Shown here: positions 52,281 through 60,430 of the stretch, one piece after another
How the letters are laid out: every line of letters starts with the position of its first letter
How positions within the stretch are numbered: position 1 is the first letter of the stretch
Assembly: GCA_021604645.1 (NCBI GenBank)
Contig: BQJJ01000003.1
Location: forward strand, 1 to 64,000
Reading direction: 5' to 3'
DNA from: Methyloligella sp.
GTDB lineage: Bacteria > Pseudomonadota > Alphaproteobacteria > Rhizobiales > HXMU1428-3
Length of the DNA stretch: 64,000 bases
The notes under the pieces: generated by a model
What the model saw: the letters and a program-made list of their open reading frames with translations, nothing else
Told to the model about the DNA's origin: nothing
Databases searched by the model: none
Program-made: the position numbers and the translations under genes

Positions 52281-52580
52281 ATGTCTATAGGTTCGGGGAT
52301 TAAGTCTGGTGTGCTTGCACTTTCATTGCTTGTGGCATCATTTGGGATTGCTCAAGCTGGTTGTGTTTCTAAATCTGCACAAGCAACTTCTTATTCAAAA
52401 GCTTCTGCTAAATGGTTTGCTATGGAAACTATGGTGCAAGCTGTTAGTTGGGGCTTGTGGCCAGGCTGGGTAGCTACAGGTGTTGTTGATGGCTATAGCG
52501 TGAAAAATGAAAAATATAAGTGTACATCAGGTTCTGATGGTGTGACATGCATTAGCTGGGCTAAGTTTTGCAAAAAATAA
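52281..52580 (+). CDS. Small secreted Cys/Trp-rich protein (single-domain)
   Basis: A 99-residue protein with a signal peptide (about 1-25, ending IAQAG). The mature part has the pattern C-x(n)-A-x-K-W ... W ... KYKC-x(8)-C-x2-WAKFC. Four Cys suggest two periplasmic disulfides. The C-terminal K-Y-x-C ... C-x-x-x-A-K-x-C motif recurs twice in the protein at 56214-56789, so this is a one-domain member of the same family. The function is unknown. The ATG at 52281 has GGAG upstream; the frame extends to 52209 without support. Two hairpins follow it. Confidence 0.72.
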   Translation: MSIGSGIKSGVLALSLLVASFGIAQAGCVSKSAQATSYSKASAKWFAMETMVQAVSWGLWPGWVATGVVDGYSVKNEKYKCTSGSDGVTCISWAKFCKK

Positions 52581-52594
52581 AAACATAAAACCTG

Positions 52595-52670
52595 AAAAGA
52601 CTATTCTAGCGAAGTCTTTTTATTTGATATAAAAGGCGTTTTCAGAGTTACCCTCTGGGGCGCCTTTTTT
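52595..52670 (+). terminator. Tandem terminators after the small secreted protein
   Basis: AAAAGACT (52595-52602) pairs with AGTCTTTT (52613-52620), followed by TATTT. Then AAAAGGCG (52631-52638) pairs with CGCCTTTT (52661-52668), with an inner CAGAG / CTCTG stem and a T tail. Confidence 0.75.
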
Positions 52671-52684
52671 ATTTTGCAGCTTTT

Positions 52685-53569
52685 CTATTGTGCGCTTGTT
52701 TCATTTGATGGTTTTTCTTGGCTTTCATCTTTTTTTTGTGGCTCTTCATCTTTTTTAGGAGCTGGATCTTGTGCTTTGGCCTTTTTCTGCTCTGTTTTTA
52801 TTGGTTTGGCCGTTTTGTTTTTGTAGTAAACAGTTGGCTTGCCACTTTCCATAGCGCGGAAAGATTGGATGAATGTTGCGGTCATATCAAAGCTTAAGGT
52901 TGGTTGTTGCTTTGGTTTGAAAAGATTTTCTGAGGTGTCTGTGTTGATTTTCAGTTTAAAATTCAGATGTGACTTTACACCGCCTGTTGTTTTGAAAAAG
53001 GCGCCAGTGCGATCTGCGTAAAACATAATAACTTCTGATTTGCTTGAGCGACCTGACATTGTGAGCGGTGTGAAGATGCGGCTTGTATCTTTCGGGTTGT
53101 TTCCGAAATATAAATTTTCAAAGCTTTTGCTCTCGTTTGTTTCTGTGTTTGTTACGATTAGATCTATTGAGAGTATAGTGCCGCGCTTTGCGCCATCATT
53201 TGAAATTGTTAATGGGATTGCCAGGGCGTCTCTAAAGTCTTTGCGGTACATATGAACCAGAGCTGGTGCGTAAATTTTTAATTTTGCTTCTTTCAGGACC
53301 GTTTCGTAAAAGCTGTAGCCAGAAAAGATTAATGCGATGGCTGAAACCAGGGTTGTCACAATATTTCCGAAATTACTGAAAAAAGGTTTCTTCTTTTGCA
53401 TATTGTTGCCTGACTTATCTCTGGGAGAGTTTTGCTGGTTTGTTTGGTTCGTTGCTTCAGAAGTTTCAAGTGGCACGCCATCGATTTTGGCATGATCGGC
53501 CCATTCCATGACGCTATGGAGTAAGTCGTCTAATTTTTCAGTTGGGATATGACCTTTGGGACTACTCAT
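52685..53569 (-). CDS. Membrane-anchored protein of unknown function
   Basis: A 294-residue protein. A cytoplasmic N-terminus (about 1-70, polar, Asn/Gln-rich) is followed by one membrane segment (about 68-88: FGNIVTTLVSAIALIFSGYSFYETVL). A probably beta-rich extracytoplasmic domain (about 95-235, with LKIYAPALVHMYRKDFRDALAIPLTISNDGAKRGTILSIDLIVTN) ends in a disordered Lys/Glu/Pro tail (240-294). No family is recognised. It has no clear partners; the convergent neighbour is the small secreted protein. Confidence 0.7.
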   Translation of the reverse strand: MSSPKGHIPTEKLDDLLHSVMEWADHAKIDGVPLETSEATNQTNQQNSPRDKSGNNMQKKKPFFSNFGNIVTTLVSAIALIFSGYSFYETVLKEAKLKIYAPALVHMYRKDFRDALAIPLTISNDGAKRGTILSIDLIVTNTETNESKSFENLYFGNNPKDTSRIFTPLTMSGRSSKSEVIMFYADRTGAFFKTTGGVKSHLNFKLKINTDTSENLFKPKQQPTLSFDMTATFIQSFRAMESGKPTVYYKNKTAKPIKTEQKKAKAQDPAPKKDEEPQKKDESQEKPSNETSAQ

Positions 53570-53715
53570 GACTTGTGAACACCTGTCTTGCTTTGACTTT
53601 GACTAAAGAGTTTTGAGGTGAATTCTGGCTAGTTTATTGAAATGATTTAGAAACTCAACTCGACTATTACTTATAAAACCGCTTTAAATTACATGTCAAA
53701 GGATTGTGGCAAAGG

Positions 53716-53946
53716 TTAGGGAACTTCTTTAAGGGTGTGATTTTCTGAGCTCATATTTGTCAGATTTTCTATTAATACCTTCAATTTTTGTTTGGATTTT
53801 AAGTTTTGGGCTTGTGCTGTTAAAAGATACTGGCAATATTCCTGCTCTTTGGTTATATTGGCCAGAATATTGAACTTTGGAGACTTTTGAAATGGCTGTG
53901 ATTTGTCATAGCAACATTTCAGGCGCATCATGTTCTTCTGTTTCAT
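53716..53946 (-). CDS. Possible small protein, weak case
   Basis: A 76-residue frame with AAAAGG six bases before its ATG. The product is polar, Lys/Gln/Asn-rich (TKEQEYCQYLLTAQAQNLKSKQKLK) with no recognisable domain. It lies in a 406-base region between the unknown membrane protein and the leucine-rich ORF. Chance is a real alternative in AT-rich DNA. The remaining gap, 53570-53715, shows no clear element. Confidence 0.25.
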   Translation of the reverse strand: MKQKNMMRLKCCYDKSQPFQKSPKFNILANITKEQEYCQYLLTAQAQNLKSKQKLKVLIENLTNMSSENHTLKEVP

Positions 53947-53975
53947 GTGCAGCCTTTTTAAAGGAAAAATCTGTG

Positions 53976-54155
53976 ATGATTTTTTCTAAGGGCTTTCTAT
54001 TCTCTAAAGCTTTTTTGAGTTTGGTTGTTTTCGCAACAATTACAACTGTTATGCTTTTAGCATCTGAAGGTCTTCTTTTAGGCCTGCTGCTCATTCTTGG
54101 TCTCTCTCTTATTAACCTTCTCCTGATTAGCCCCGAGGCTGAACAGACATCATAA
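53976..54155 (+). CDS. Leucine-rich small ORF upstream of leuA (leader or small membrane protein)
   Basis: A 59-residue frame with AAAGGA ten bases before its ATG. The C-terminal 34 residues (from Met at 54051) contain 14 Leu, including runs of three Leu codons (54075-54083, 54087-54095, 54120-54128 region). The stop codon lies inside a large hairpin, and a second hairpin follows before leuA. Leucine-rich leader peptides controlling leuA by attenuation are known in proteobacteria. Against this, the peptide is long for a leader, the hairpins lack a strong T tract, and the sequence could also be two membrane helices. A longer frame to 53892 or 53877 is possible. Confidence 0.4.
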   Translation: MIFSKGFLFSKAFLSLVVFATITTVMLLASEGLLLGLLLILGLSLINLLLISPEAEQTS

Positions 54156-54242
54156 GCTGTTGCCTTCGGGGAGATGAATTAAGTTTAATCACGAACAGTC
54201 GTGATTTTGAGAAATCCATTTTGAATGAGTGTTGTAAAATCA
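54131..54242 (+). promoter_or_regulatory. Nested and competing hairpins before leuA
   Basis: CCCCGAGGC (54131-54139) pairs with GCCTTCGGGG (54162-54171), with inner AACAG / CTGTT. Next, AATCACGA (54187-54194), loop ACAG, pairs with TCGTGATT (54199-54206), followed by TTGA. The latter arm (TGATTTT, 54202-54208) can instead pair with AAAATCA (54236-54242). The first hairpin spans the leader stop codon. This is compatible with attenuation but not proof of it. Confidence 0.4.
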
Positions 54243-54270
54243 AGTTATAAAGAGACCTTCGTATTTTCAG

Positions 54271-54279
54271 TGATATAAT
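54271..54279 (+). promoter_or_regulatory. Extended -10 promoter of leuA
   Basis: TGATATAAT is a perfect extended -10 (TG-N-TATAAT). It lies 62 bases before the leuA start, and no good -35 is present. If active, it would bypass the upstream leader. Confidence 0.5.
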
Positions 54280-54341
54280 TTTCTGAGAAAATATATTTGT
54301 GTCGCAATGCTTATTCTTCAAGATTATTTAGGACAAGAATA

Positions 54342-55916
54342 ATGACTGATACTAACCAAAAAACACGTAGAAATTCACAAGACAAAATTGTGATTTTTGA
54401 TACGACATTGCGCGATGGTGAGCAAAGCCCCGGGGCGTCCATGACTTTGAGTGAAAAGCTTCAAGTTGCTGAAGTGCTTGATGAAATGGGTGTTGATGTG
54501 ATTGAGGCTGGTTTTCCAATTGCTTCGAATGGTGATTTTGAAGCGGTTATGGAAATTGCTAAAATAGTGAAAAACTCTGTTGTTTGCGGATTGTCTCGCG
54601 CATCGAATAAGGACATTGATCGCGCGGGCGAAGCTTTGGCTCCAGCAAAACAGTCTCGCATTCATACGTTTATTTCAACCAGTCCACTTCATATGAAATA
54701 TAAGTTGCAGATGGAGCCTGAAGCTGTGCTTGAGGCGGTGACGCAATCTGTGACAAGGGCGCGGAAATACACTGACAATGTTGAATGGTCTGCTGAAGAT
54801 GCGACGCGGACGGATCATGATTTTTTATGTAGTTGTGTTGAAGCGGCCATCAAGGCAGGCGCTACTACGATTAATATTCCGGATACAGTTGGTTATACTG
54901 TGCCAGAGGAATATTATGAATTGATCAAAATGTTGATTGATAAAGTGCCTGGCGCTGACGACGTGATTTTGTCGACCCATTGTCATAATGATTTGGGTTT
55001 GGCTGTTGCTAATTCTTTGGCTGGTGTTCGTGCTGGTGCGCGTCAAATTGAATGTACAATTAATGGTATGGGTGAGCGGGCAGGTAATGCCGCTTTGGAA
55101 GAAGTGGTGATGGGAATGGACACACGCTCTGACGTGTTGCCTTTCTGGACAAATGTTGATCCGGTTCATATTACCAAAGCTTCTCGCTTGGTCTCTGCTG
55201 TATCCGGGTTTCCAGTGCAATATAACAAAGCGATTGTTGGGCAAAATGCGTTTGCTCATGAGTCTGGTATTCACCAGGATGGGATGCTTAAGAATAACCA
55301 GACCTATGAAATTATGACACCTGAATCTGTTGGGTTGCGTGCTTCTTCTTTGGTGATGGGCAAGCACTCTGGGCGCCATGCCTTTAAAGAGAAGTTGAAA
55401 GACTTAGGCTATGAACTTGGTGATAATGCGTTTCAAGAAGCATTTCAACGGTTTAAGGATTTGGCAGATAAGAAAAAGCAAGTTTTTGATGAAGATTTGA
55501 TCGCGCTTGTTGATGATGAGGTTTCAAGTGAAAACGCGCCTATTAAACTTGTTTCTTTAACTGTTTATGCTGGAACTGGCGGACCGCAGAAAGCAACTGT
55601 TACGCTTGATGTTGAAGGCGAAGAGACAACACGCGAATCTGGTGGTGATGGTCCGGTTGATGCGATTTTTAACGCCATTCGTGATATTGTTCCGCATGAA
55701 GCGCGGTTGCCGCTTTATCAGGTTATGGCTGTGACAGAGGGAACTGATGCGCAAGCGGATGTGATGGTTCGCCTTGAGCAAGATGGGTTTACAGCCACTG
55801 GTCGCAGTGCTGATACGGACACGATGGTGGCATCTGCCAAAGCATATATTGGTGCTTTAAATGGCATGATTGCACGGCAGGAAAAAGCTGTTGGCTCAAA
55901 TTTAAGTGCGATCTAG
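54342..55916 (+). CDS. leuA: 2-isopropylmalate synthase
   Basis: A 524-residue enzyme, the first step of leucine synthesis (acetyl-CoA plus 2-oxoisovalerate). The catalytic TIM barrel begins IVIFDTTLRDGEQSPGASM. The metal-binding THCHNDLGLAVANSLAG, the GQNAFAHESGIHQDGMLK motif and the C-terminal regulatory domain (about 390-510) are all present. The regulatory domain implies leucine feedback. The ATG at 54342 follows AGGAC; the frame to 54297 adds residues foreign to the family. Confidence 0.97.
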   Translation: MTDTNQKTRRNSQDKIVIFDTTLRDGEQSPGASMTLSEKLQVAEVLDEMGVDVIEAGFPIASNGDFEAVMEIAKIVKNSVVCGLSRASNKDIDRAGEALAPAKQSRIHTFISTSPLHMKYKLQMEPEAVLEAVTQSVTRARKYTDNVEWSAEDATRTDHDFLCSCVEAAIKAGATTINIPDTVGYTVPEEYYELIKMLIDKVPGADDVILSTHCHNDLGLAVANSLAGVRAGARQIECTINGMGERAGNAALEEVVMGMDTRSDVLPFWTNVDPVHITKASRLVSAVSGFPVQYNKAIVGQNAFAHESGIHQDGMLKNNQTYEIMTPESVGLRASSLVMGKHSGRHAFKEKLKDLGYELGDNAFQEAFQRFKDLADKKKQVFDEDLIALVDDEVSSENAPIKLVSLTVYAGTGGPQKATVTLDVEGEETTRESGGDGPVDAIFNAIRDIVPHEARLPLYQVMAVTEGTDAQADVMVRLEQDGFTATGRSADTDTMVASAKAYIGALNGMIARQEKAVGSNLSAI

Positions 55917-55959
55917 CAACCGCGCTGTTTTCTAAATTAATATAAAACTAGTTTTAATG

Positions 55960-55997
55960 AACAGGCGCTCTCAAAGTGGGAGTGCCTGTTTTTATTT
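55960..55997 (+). terminator. Terminator of leuA
   Basis: AACAGGCGCTC (55960-55970) pairs with GAGTGCCTGTT (55980-55990) with one G-U pair, followed by TTTATTTT. Confidence 0.85.
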
Positions 55998-56213
55998 TGA
56001 TATGAATGTTTGGCATACTGGGGTTAGCACAGGTCTTTTTGTTTGGTTCATAAATGACTTTAGGTCAAAGGTGACTAAATGATTGGTGTACAGTTTGAAA
56101 AAAAACTGGAATAGGTTGATGTTAGGCAATATTATGAGGCCGTGCGTCTTATTCTCGTGCAATAAGCGTTTATCTGTTATTTTGGGGCTGGATCTAGCTG
56201 GGAGTGCTGTTTT

Positions 56214-56789
56214 ATGGATCGTTTGGTTGGCAATTTTTTGATAATTTTTGCTGTGGCTATGTTGTTTACGCTTGTGGTTCCAGTACTTAATTCTCCAGCA
56301 AATGCTGATGAAAAGCAATGCCTTACAGAAGCGTTTTCAGCTACTGGTAAAGCCTCTTCCATTGGTGAGCTTGCTAGAGCGAATGCCTTTTTTACCTGGA
56401 AAGCGTCAGTGAAAGAAAAACATGGTGCTGACTATATGGCTTGGTCAGCGGCGACTGAACGTAAGCTCGTGTGTATTGACTTAATGAGCGGAGAAAACAA
56501 AGGAAAATGGGAGTGCACCAGAACTGCCAGACCCTGTAAATCTGTTAAACCAGTTGTTGCTACAAAAGGCACATGTAAGGAAGAACTGACGACTGGTTGG
56601 GGGGCGCGGCGCGGGTCAGCTGCAAAGGCGCGGATTGAAGCTCAATCAGGTTGGAAATTACTTGTTGAAGGGTCGTATGGCGCTGAGTGGTCTGACTGGA
56701 GTTTGGCCAAGGAGACCGCCATTAAATGCGTGAGAAAGACCAAATATCAATTTCAATGTGTTGCATCGGCTAAAGCCTGCCACTCTTAA
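56214..56789 (+). CDS. Secreted Cys/Trp-rich protein with two repeat domains
   Basis: A 191-residue protein with a signal peptide (about 1-32, ending SPANA). It has two homologous halves of about 73 residues. Half 1 runs from Cys36 to Cys108 and half 2 from Cys119 to Cys189. Each has an opening Cys, an Ala/Lys helix, a G-A-x-Y/W-x-x-W-S or W-S-x-W-S core, a second Cys, and a C-terminal W/F-x-C ... A-x-x-C. Half 1 reads YMAWSAATERKLVC then KWECTRTARPC; half 2 reads WSDWSLAKETAIKC then QFQCVASAKAC. Eight mature Cys suggest four disulfides. The protein at 52281 is a one-domain relative. GGGAG precedes the ATG. The function is unknown. Confidence 0.75.
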   Translation: MDRLVGNFLIIFAVAMLFTLVVPVLNSPANADEKQCLTEAFSATGKASSIGELARANAFFTWKASVKEKHGADYMAWSAATERKLVCIDLMSGENKGKWECTRTARPCKSVKPVVATKGTCKEELTTGWGARRGSAAKARIEAQSGWKLLVEGSYGAEWSDWSLAKETAIKCVRKTKYQFQCVASAKACHS

Positions 56790-57208
56790 GTTTTAGTTTC
56801 TTTTTTAGTGCTTCTCTTTTTAACGTTCCTTCAGTTTGCTTAGCAGCGACCAACGTAAAATTTGGCAATGAAGTGTGCTGATTTGTACACTTTACTCACC
56901 TTTGTGCTTTTGTTTATTCTTTTAGTTCAAGATTTATTTGTATTATTCATAATGCCTGTTTGAGTTGTTTTGGAGGGGACGACTTGATTATTTGGGTTTT
57001 GTGAAGCATGTGGCTGGTCTGCTGTTGTTTTATTTTTCTATTAAAACCAATGTTTTAAAGATATTTTATACGAATAAATCCCTTCCGTTAACTATCAACT
57101 CATTTGTAATACTGATGCCCGAATATTGGGTGTGAGTGTGTTATAATTTTATTTTATCGAATAAATTGATTTGATGGTCTCATTCTAACTTTAAGGAGGC
57201 GGTGCACT
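56790..57208. other. Gap upstream of the LuxR-type regulator
   Basis: 419 AT-rich bases. An imperfect direct repeat around CGAATAAAT (near 57071 and 57158) lies in the likely promoter region of the regulator. AGTGT / ACACT near 56874-56894 forms a small hairpin. No gene is seen. Confidence 0.3.
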
Positions 57209-57871
57209 ATGGGTTTAGGGATGAAGGTTAATTATCCTGTTCGCGTGGCTGTTGTGGACAAAAACCCGTTGGTTGTGCGTGGTTTGCGCTCTTTGTTTGA
57301 TGAGGATGGACGTTTTGATGTTGTTGCTTCTGCCCATGATGGTGCGCGGTTGCTTGACGGTTTGGAAGTTCTTTCAGTTGATATAGTGATTACTGGTTGG
57401 ATTATGCCTTATTGTAATGGCCGCGAATTATTAGAAGCTTTATCAAAACGAACAGGTAGCCCGAAGGTTGTCGTTTATACCGGTGATATTGGGGATGTTG
57501 TGCCGCGGGAGGCTATGGAGCTTGGGGCTTATGCTTATTTTTCTAAAGCTGAGCCTCCTGAGCGCTTGCTTTATGTTTTAGATAGTGTTGCGCGTGGCTC
57601 TATGGTGTTTCCTTTTATGGGTAAACAGCATGATCAAAGTCTTTTGAATTCCTTGACGAATAGAGAAAGCTTAATGCTTGAGAAATTAAGTCTTGGCATG
57701 ACCAACCAGGAATTGGCTGATGTGATGGCCATTTCTCAAAATACGGTGAAATTTCACCTTCGGAATGTTTATTCAAAATTAAATGTTCGCAATCGTTCTG
57801 AAGCGGTTGCTCTTTACTACAATGAAGGGGCCTCTGACCTGGTAAATAGCCCCGTTTCTGGTCTTGTGTAG
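57209..57871 (+). CDS. LuxR-type regulator with receiver lacking phospho-Asp
   Basis: A 220-residue protein. The N-terminal receiver-like domain (about 10-130) aligns with the response regulator at 9313-9972, but the phospho-acceptor position is Gly63: the stretch reads VDIVITGWIMPYCNG where the other reads PDIVLMDINMPELNG. Asp17, Thr91 and Lys113 of the active site remain, while the second acidic residue is Lys18. The C-terminal LuxR domain is intact (LTNRESLMLEKLSLGMTNQELADVMAISQNTVKFHLRNVYSKL). It is preceded by AAGGAGG. It lies upstream of the Calvin-cycle genes on the same strand and may regulate them without phosphorylation; no kinase gene is adjacent. Confidence 0.88.
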   Translation: MGLGMKVNYPVRVAVVDKNPLVVRGLRSLFDEDGRFDVVASAHDGARLLDGLEVLSVDIVITGWIMPYCNGRELLEALSKRTGSPKVVVYTGDIGDVVPREAMELGAYAYFSKAEPPERLLYVLDSVARGSMVFPFMGKQHDQSLLNSLTNRESLMLEKLSLGMTNQELADVMAISQNTVKFHLRNVYSKLNVRNRSEAVALYYNEGASDLVNSPVSGLV

Positions 57872-58211
57872 TTTTTTCCCATCTATTTTCTATAATTTTC
57901 AATTTTTATTAAATGAAATGAATGATTTGATCTTTCTTGATTAAGTCATTGATTTTATTGATTCTTGTTGTGCTTAATCTCTCATCAAAAAAGTGAGCAG
58001 TTGCTTTGTTTTTTTGCGAAAAATGTTAAAAAAGTGCTAAAACCTACCCTTATGGGTAGGTCGTCCCTACCTGGAGGCATGTTTTGCACTTTGGTCAAAG
58101 ATTATAGCTTTAATCCAAAGAGGGCGTTTAAGCCTTTGCAAAGAAAATTAAAAAGAATTTTCACCTTTTCGTCTGTGATTATTCTTTTTTGGAAGAGCTC
58201 GGGGAACTACC
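57872..58211 (+). promoter_or_regulatory. glpX leader with three alternative hairpin arms
   Basis: This 340-base gap precedes the Calvin cluster. ACCTACCC (58042-58049), loop TTAT, pairs with GGGTAGGT (58054-58061). The middle arm GGTAGG (58055-58060) can instead pair with CCTACC (58066-58071). The two stems exclude each other, and GGAGG lies at 58073-58077. No convincing coding frame is present. Confidence 0.35.
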
Positions 58212-59174
58212 ATGATGACAAGCGCCGGACGCGCCAGACCAGAACTAATTTTCGGTCTGAGGAAAGTTACTGAAGATGCTGCACGAGCTGCTTTTGACTG
58301 GATAGGGCGCGGCGATAAAGAGCGCGGTGATGGTGCGGCAGTCGATGCTATGCGTACCGCTTTACAGCAAATTGAACTTGAAGGTTTGGTTGTTATTGGT
58401 GAAGGGGAAAAAGATGAAGCCCCTCAACTTTATAATGGTGAGATCGTTGGCCAACCTGGTGCTGATTTTAAAGCTGATATTGCTGTTGATCCTGTTGAGG
58501 GGACAAGTTATCTGGCTAAAGGTTTGACCAATGCCTTAGCGGTAATTGCGATTGCCCCTCGCGGTAGCATGATGGACCCGGGCCCAGCTTTTTACATGGA
58601 AAAATTTGCAGCTCCAGCCGAAGCCAAGGGTGAGATTGATCCTAATTGGTCTGTCGAAGAGAAGATTAAAGTTTTGGCCAAGTGCTTAAAAAAAGATGTG
58701 TCTGACATCACTGTTTATGTGCTTGAGAAACCTCGTCATCGTCAAATGATCCAAGAAATCCATGATTCAGGAGCACGTGCATTGCTTTACCCGGCTGGTG
58801 ATGTTGCTGGTGCGTTATTGGCGGCAATCCCGGAAAGCGGTGTTGATTGTTTGATGGGTACAGGTGGCACGCCTGAAGGAATTATGTCGGCTGTTGCGAT
58901 TAGAGCTTTGGGCGGTGAGTTTATGGGACGGATTGACCCGCAACTTCAAACGGAAGCTATTGCTGTGAGAGAAGCTCAGCTGGATACCTCTAAATGGTAC
59001 AAAATTGAAGAGCTGGTTTCTTCCGATGATTTATTTTTTTGCGCAACTGGTATCACGACAGGCTTGATGCTGGACGGTGTTGAAAGATTTAATGGTGGGT
59101 TCCGTATGCAGACCTTGATGGTCACTGGCGAGACAAATGAGCGTCAGGTTTTGACGACCTATACACCGAATTAG
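58212..59174 (+). CDS. glpX: Class II fructose-1,6-bisphosphatase / sedoheptulose-bisphosphatase
   Basis: A 320-residue GlpX-type phosphatase. Metal and phosphate motifs are visible: VVIGEGEKDEAPQLYNGE, VDPVEGTSYLAKG, and GTGGTPEGIMSAVAIRALGGEF. It hydrolyses fructose-1,6-bisphosphate and often sedoheptulose-1,7-bisphosphate. GGGGA precedes two adjacent ATGs (58212 and 58215). It is the first enzyme gene of the Calvin-type cluster. Confidence 0.95.
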   Translation: MMTSAGRARPELIFGLRKVTEDAARAAFDWIGRGDKERGDGAAVDAMRTALQQIELEGLVVIGEGEKDEAPQLYNGEIVGQPGADFKADIAVDPVEGTSYLAKGLTNALAVIAIAPRGSMMDPGPAFYMEKFAAPAEAKGEIDPNWSVEEKIKVLAKCLKKDVSDITVYVLEKPRHRQMIQEIHDSGARALLYPAGDVAGALLAAIPESGVDCLMGTGGTPEGIMSAVAIRALGGEFMGRIDPQLQTEAIAVREAQLDTSKWYKIEELVSSDDLFFCATGITTGLMLDGVERFNGGFRMQTLMVTGETNERQVLTTYTPN

Positions 59175-59299
59175 TTTTGAGGTCTTTATGACCTTTCTGG
59201 ATAGGCGTTAAAACTCTATCTTTTTGTTTTAAATAATAAAATTAACTGGAAGCGCAGATTTTTTTCTTGCGAGCTTCCCTGAAACTGGGGACTGAAATC

Positions 59300-60220
59300 A
59301 TGCCAAAGATATTGGATCGTCCGATTATATTAGGAGTTGTGGGAGATAGTGCCACGGGTAAGACAACTCTTTCTGCTGGTGTTGCTAAAATTTTGGGCGA
59401 AGACCGTTGTACGGTTATTTGTACAGATGATTATCATGCATTTGATCGTGTTGAGCGGGCGAAAAATGGCGTTTCAGCCTTGGACCCTAAGGGTAACTAT
59501 ATTGATATTCTTGGGCAACATTTGCGTGCTCTTCGCCGCGGCGAGCCAATTTTAAAGCCGATTTATAATCATGATGGCGGAACGCTCGATCGTCCTGAAT
59601 ATGTGAAACCTCGTGATTATATCATTATGGAAGGTTTGCTTGGTTATACAACGCGTGAAATGCGTGATTGCTATGATGTGAAGATTTATCTCGACCCTGA
59701 AGAAGATCTGCGTGTGAAATGGAAAGTTAATCGCGATACGACCAAGCGTGGATATACGGAAGAGCAAGTGCTTGCTTCTTTGGACAAGCGCAAAGCTGAT
59801 AGCCCAGCCTTTATTCGTCCACAACGGACTTTTGCAGATATTGTTATTCGTTTTCAGACGCCAGAAAAGGGCGGTGATGATGCGCATTTAGATGTGCGCC
59901 ATATCTTGCGCCCTACATTGCCTCATCCGGACTTTTCACCGCTTTTTGAAAGCGCAAATAATAATGGATTGATGCTTGAACTGGCACGCGATGTTGATGG
60001 TAAACCGGTTGATGTGCTTGAGATAGATGGCGCCATTTCAGACGAACATGCCACAAAAATACAGAATTTATTATGGGATTTAATCCCGGAAGCTAGTCAT
60101 TTGCGAGACCAATTGGGACAAGTTGATGGCTCTTCATCAGTAAGTAACCCCCTTGCTTTGACACAGCTTCTGGTAGCTTTCCATATGGTGAAAGCAGCAC
60201 TTGGTGTGCATGCAATTTAA
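59300..60220 (+). CDS. prkB: Phosphoribulokinase
   Basis: A 306-residue kinase of the bacterial PRK group. The P-loop is GVVGDSATGKTTLS; VICTDDYHAFDR carries the catalytic Asp; PIYNHDGGTLDRPEYVKPRDYIIMEGLLG and the R-D-x-x-x-R-G segment (VNRDTTKRGYTEEQVL) follow. It makes ribulose-1,5-bisphosphate, the Rubisco substrate, so it is the most specific sign of a Calvin cycle here. The ATG at 59300 follows TGGGGAC; a TTG at 59267 is in frame. Confidence 0.94.
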   Translation: MPKILDRPIILGVVGDSATGKTTLSAGVAKILGEDRCTVICTDDYHAFDRVERAKNGVSALDPKGNYIDILGQHLRALRRGEPILKPIYNHDGGTLDRPEYVKPRDYIIMEGLLGYTTREMRDCYDVKIYLDPEEDLRVKWKVNRDTTKRGYTEEQVLASLDKRKADSPAFIRPQRTFADIVIRFQTPEKGGDDAHLDVRHILRPTLPHPDFSPLFESANNNGLMLELARDVDGKPVDVLEIDGAISDEHATKIQNLLWDLIPEASHLRDQLGQVDGSSSVSNPLALTQLLVAFHMVKAALGVHAI

Positions 60221-60430
60221 GTCGAGCACTCCAAAACAGCTCCTTTTGGCTAAATAGTTGAGGTTAAGAGGGATTTTGGGGGGTGCATGAGGCCTCAGGG
60301 CATAGTATAGGATGCAAATTATTATCGTCAGAGACGTTTATGTAGATCTGGTCATATAAATCAGACCTGAATTAGTTTTGATACTAGATCGTTTGACGGT
60401 GGAATTGAGTTTTTATAAGGAGGCCTTCTC

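Noticed and set aside
53877..53975. Longer version of the leucine-rich ORF
   Set aside because: The upstream part overlaps another frame antisense; the ATG at 53976 has a better ribosome-binding site. It is kept as an alternative only.
57965..58273. 102-codon frame overlapping the glpX leader
   Set aside because: It overlaps the glpX start out of frame, has no domain or usable ribosome-binding site, and contains the hairpin switch.
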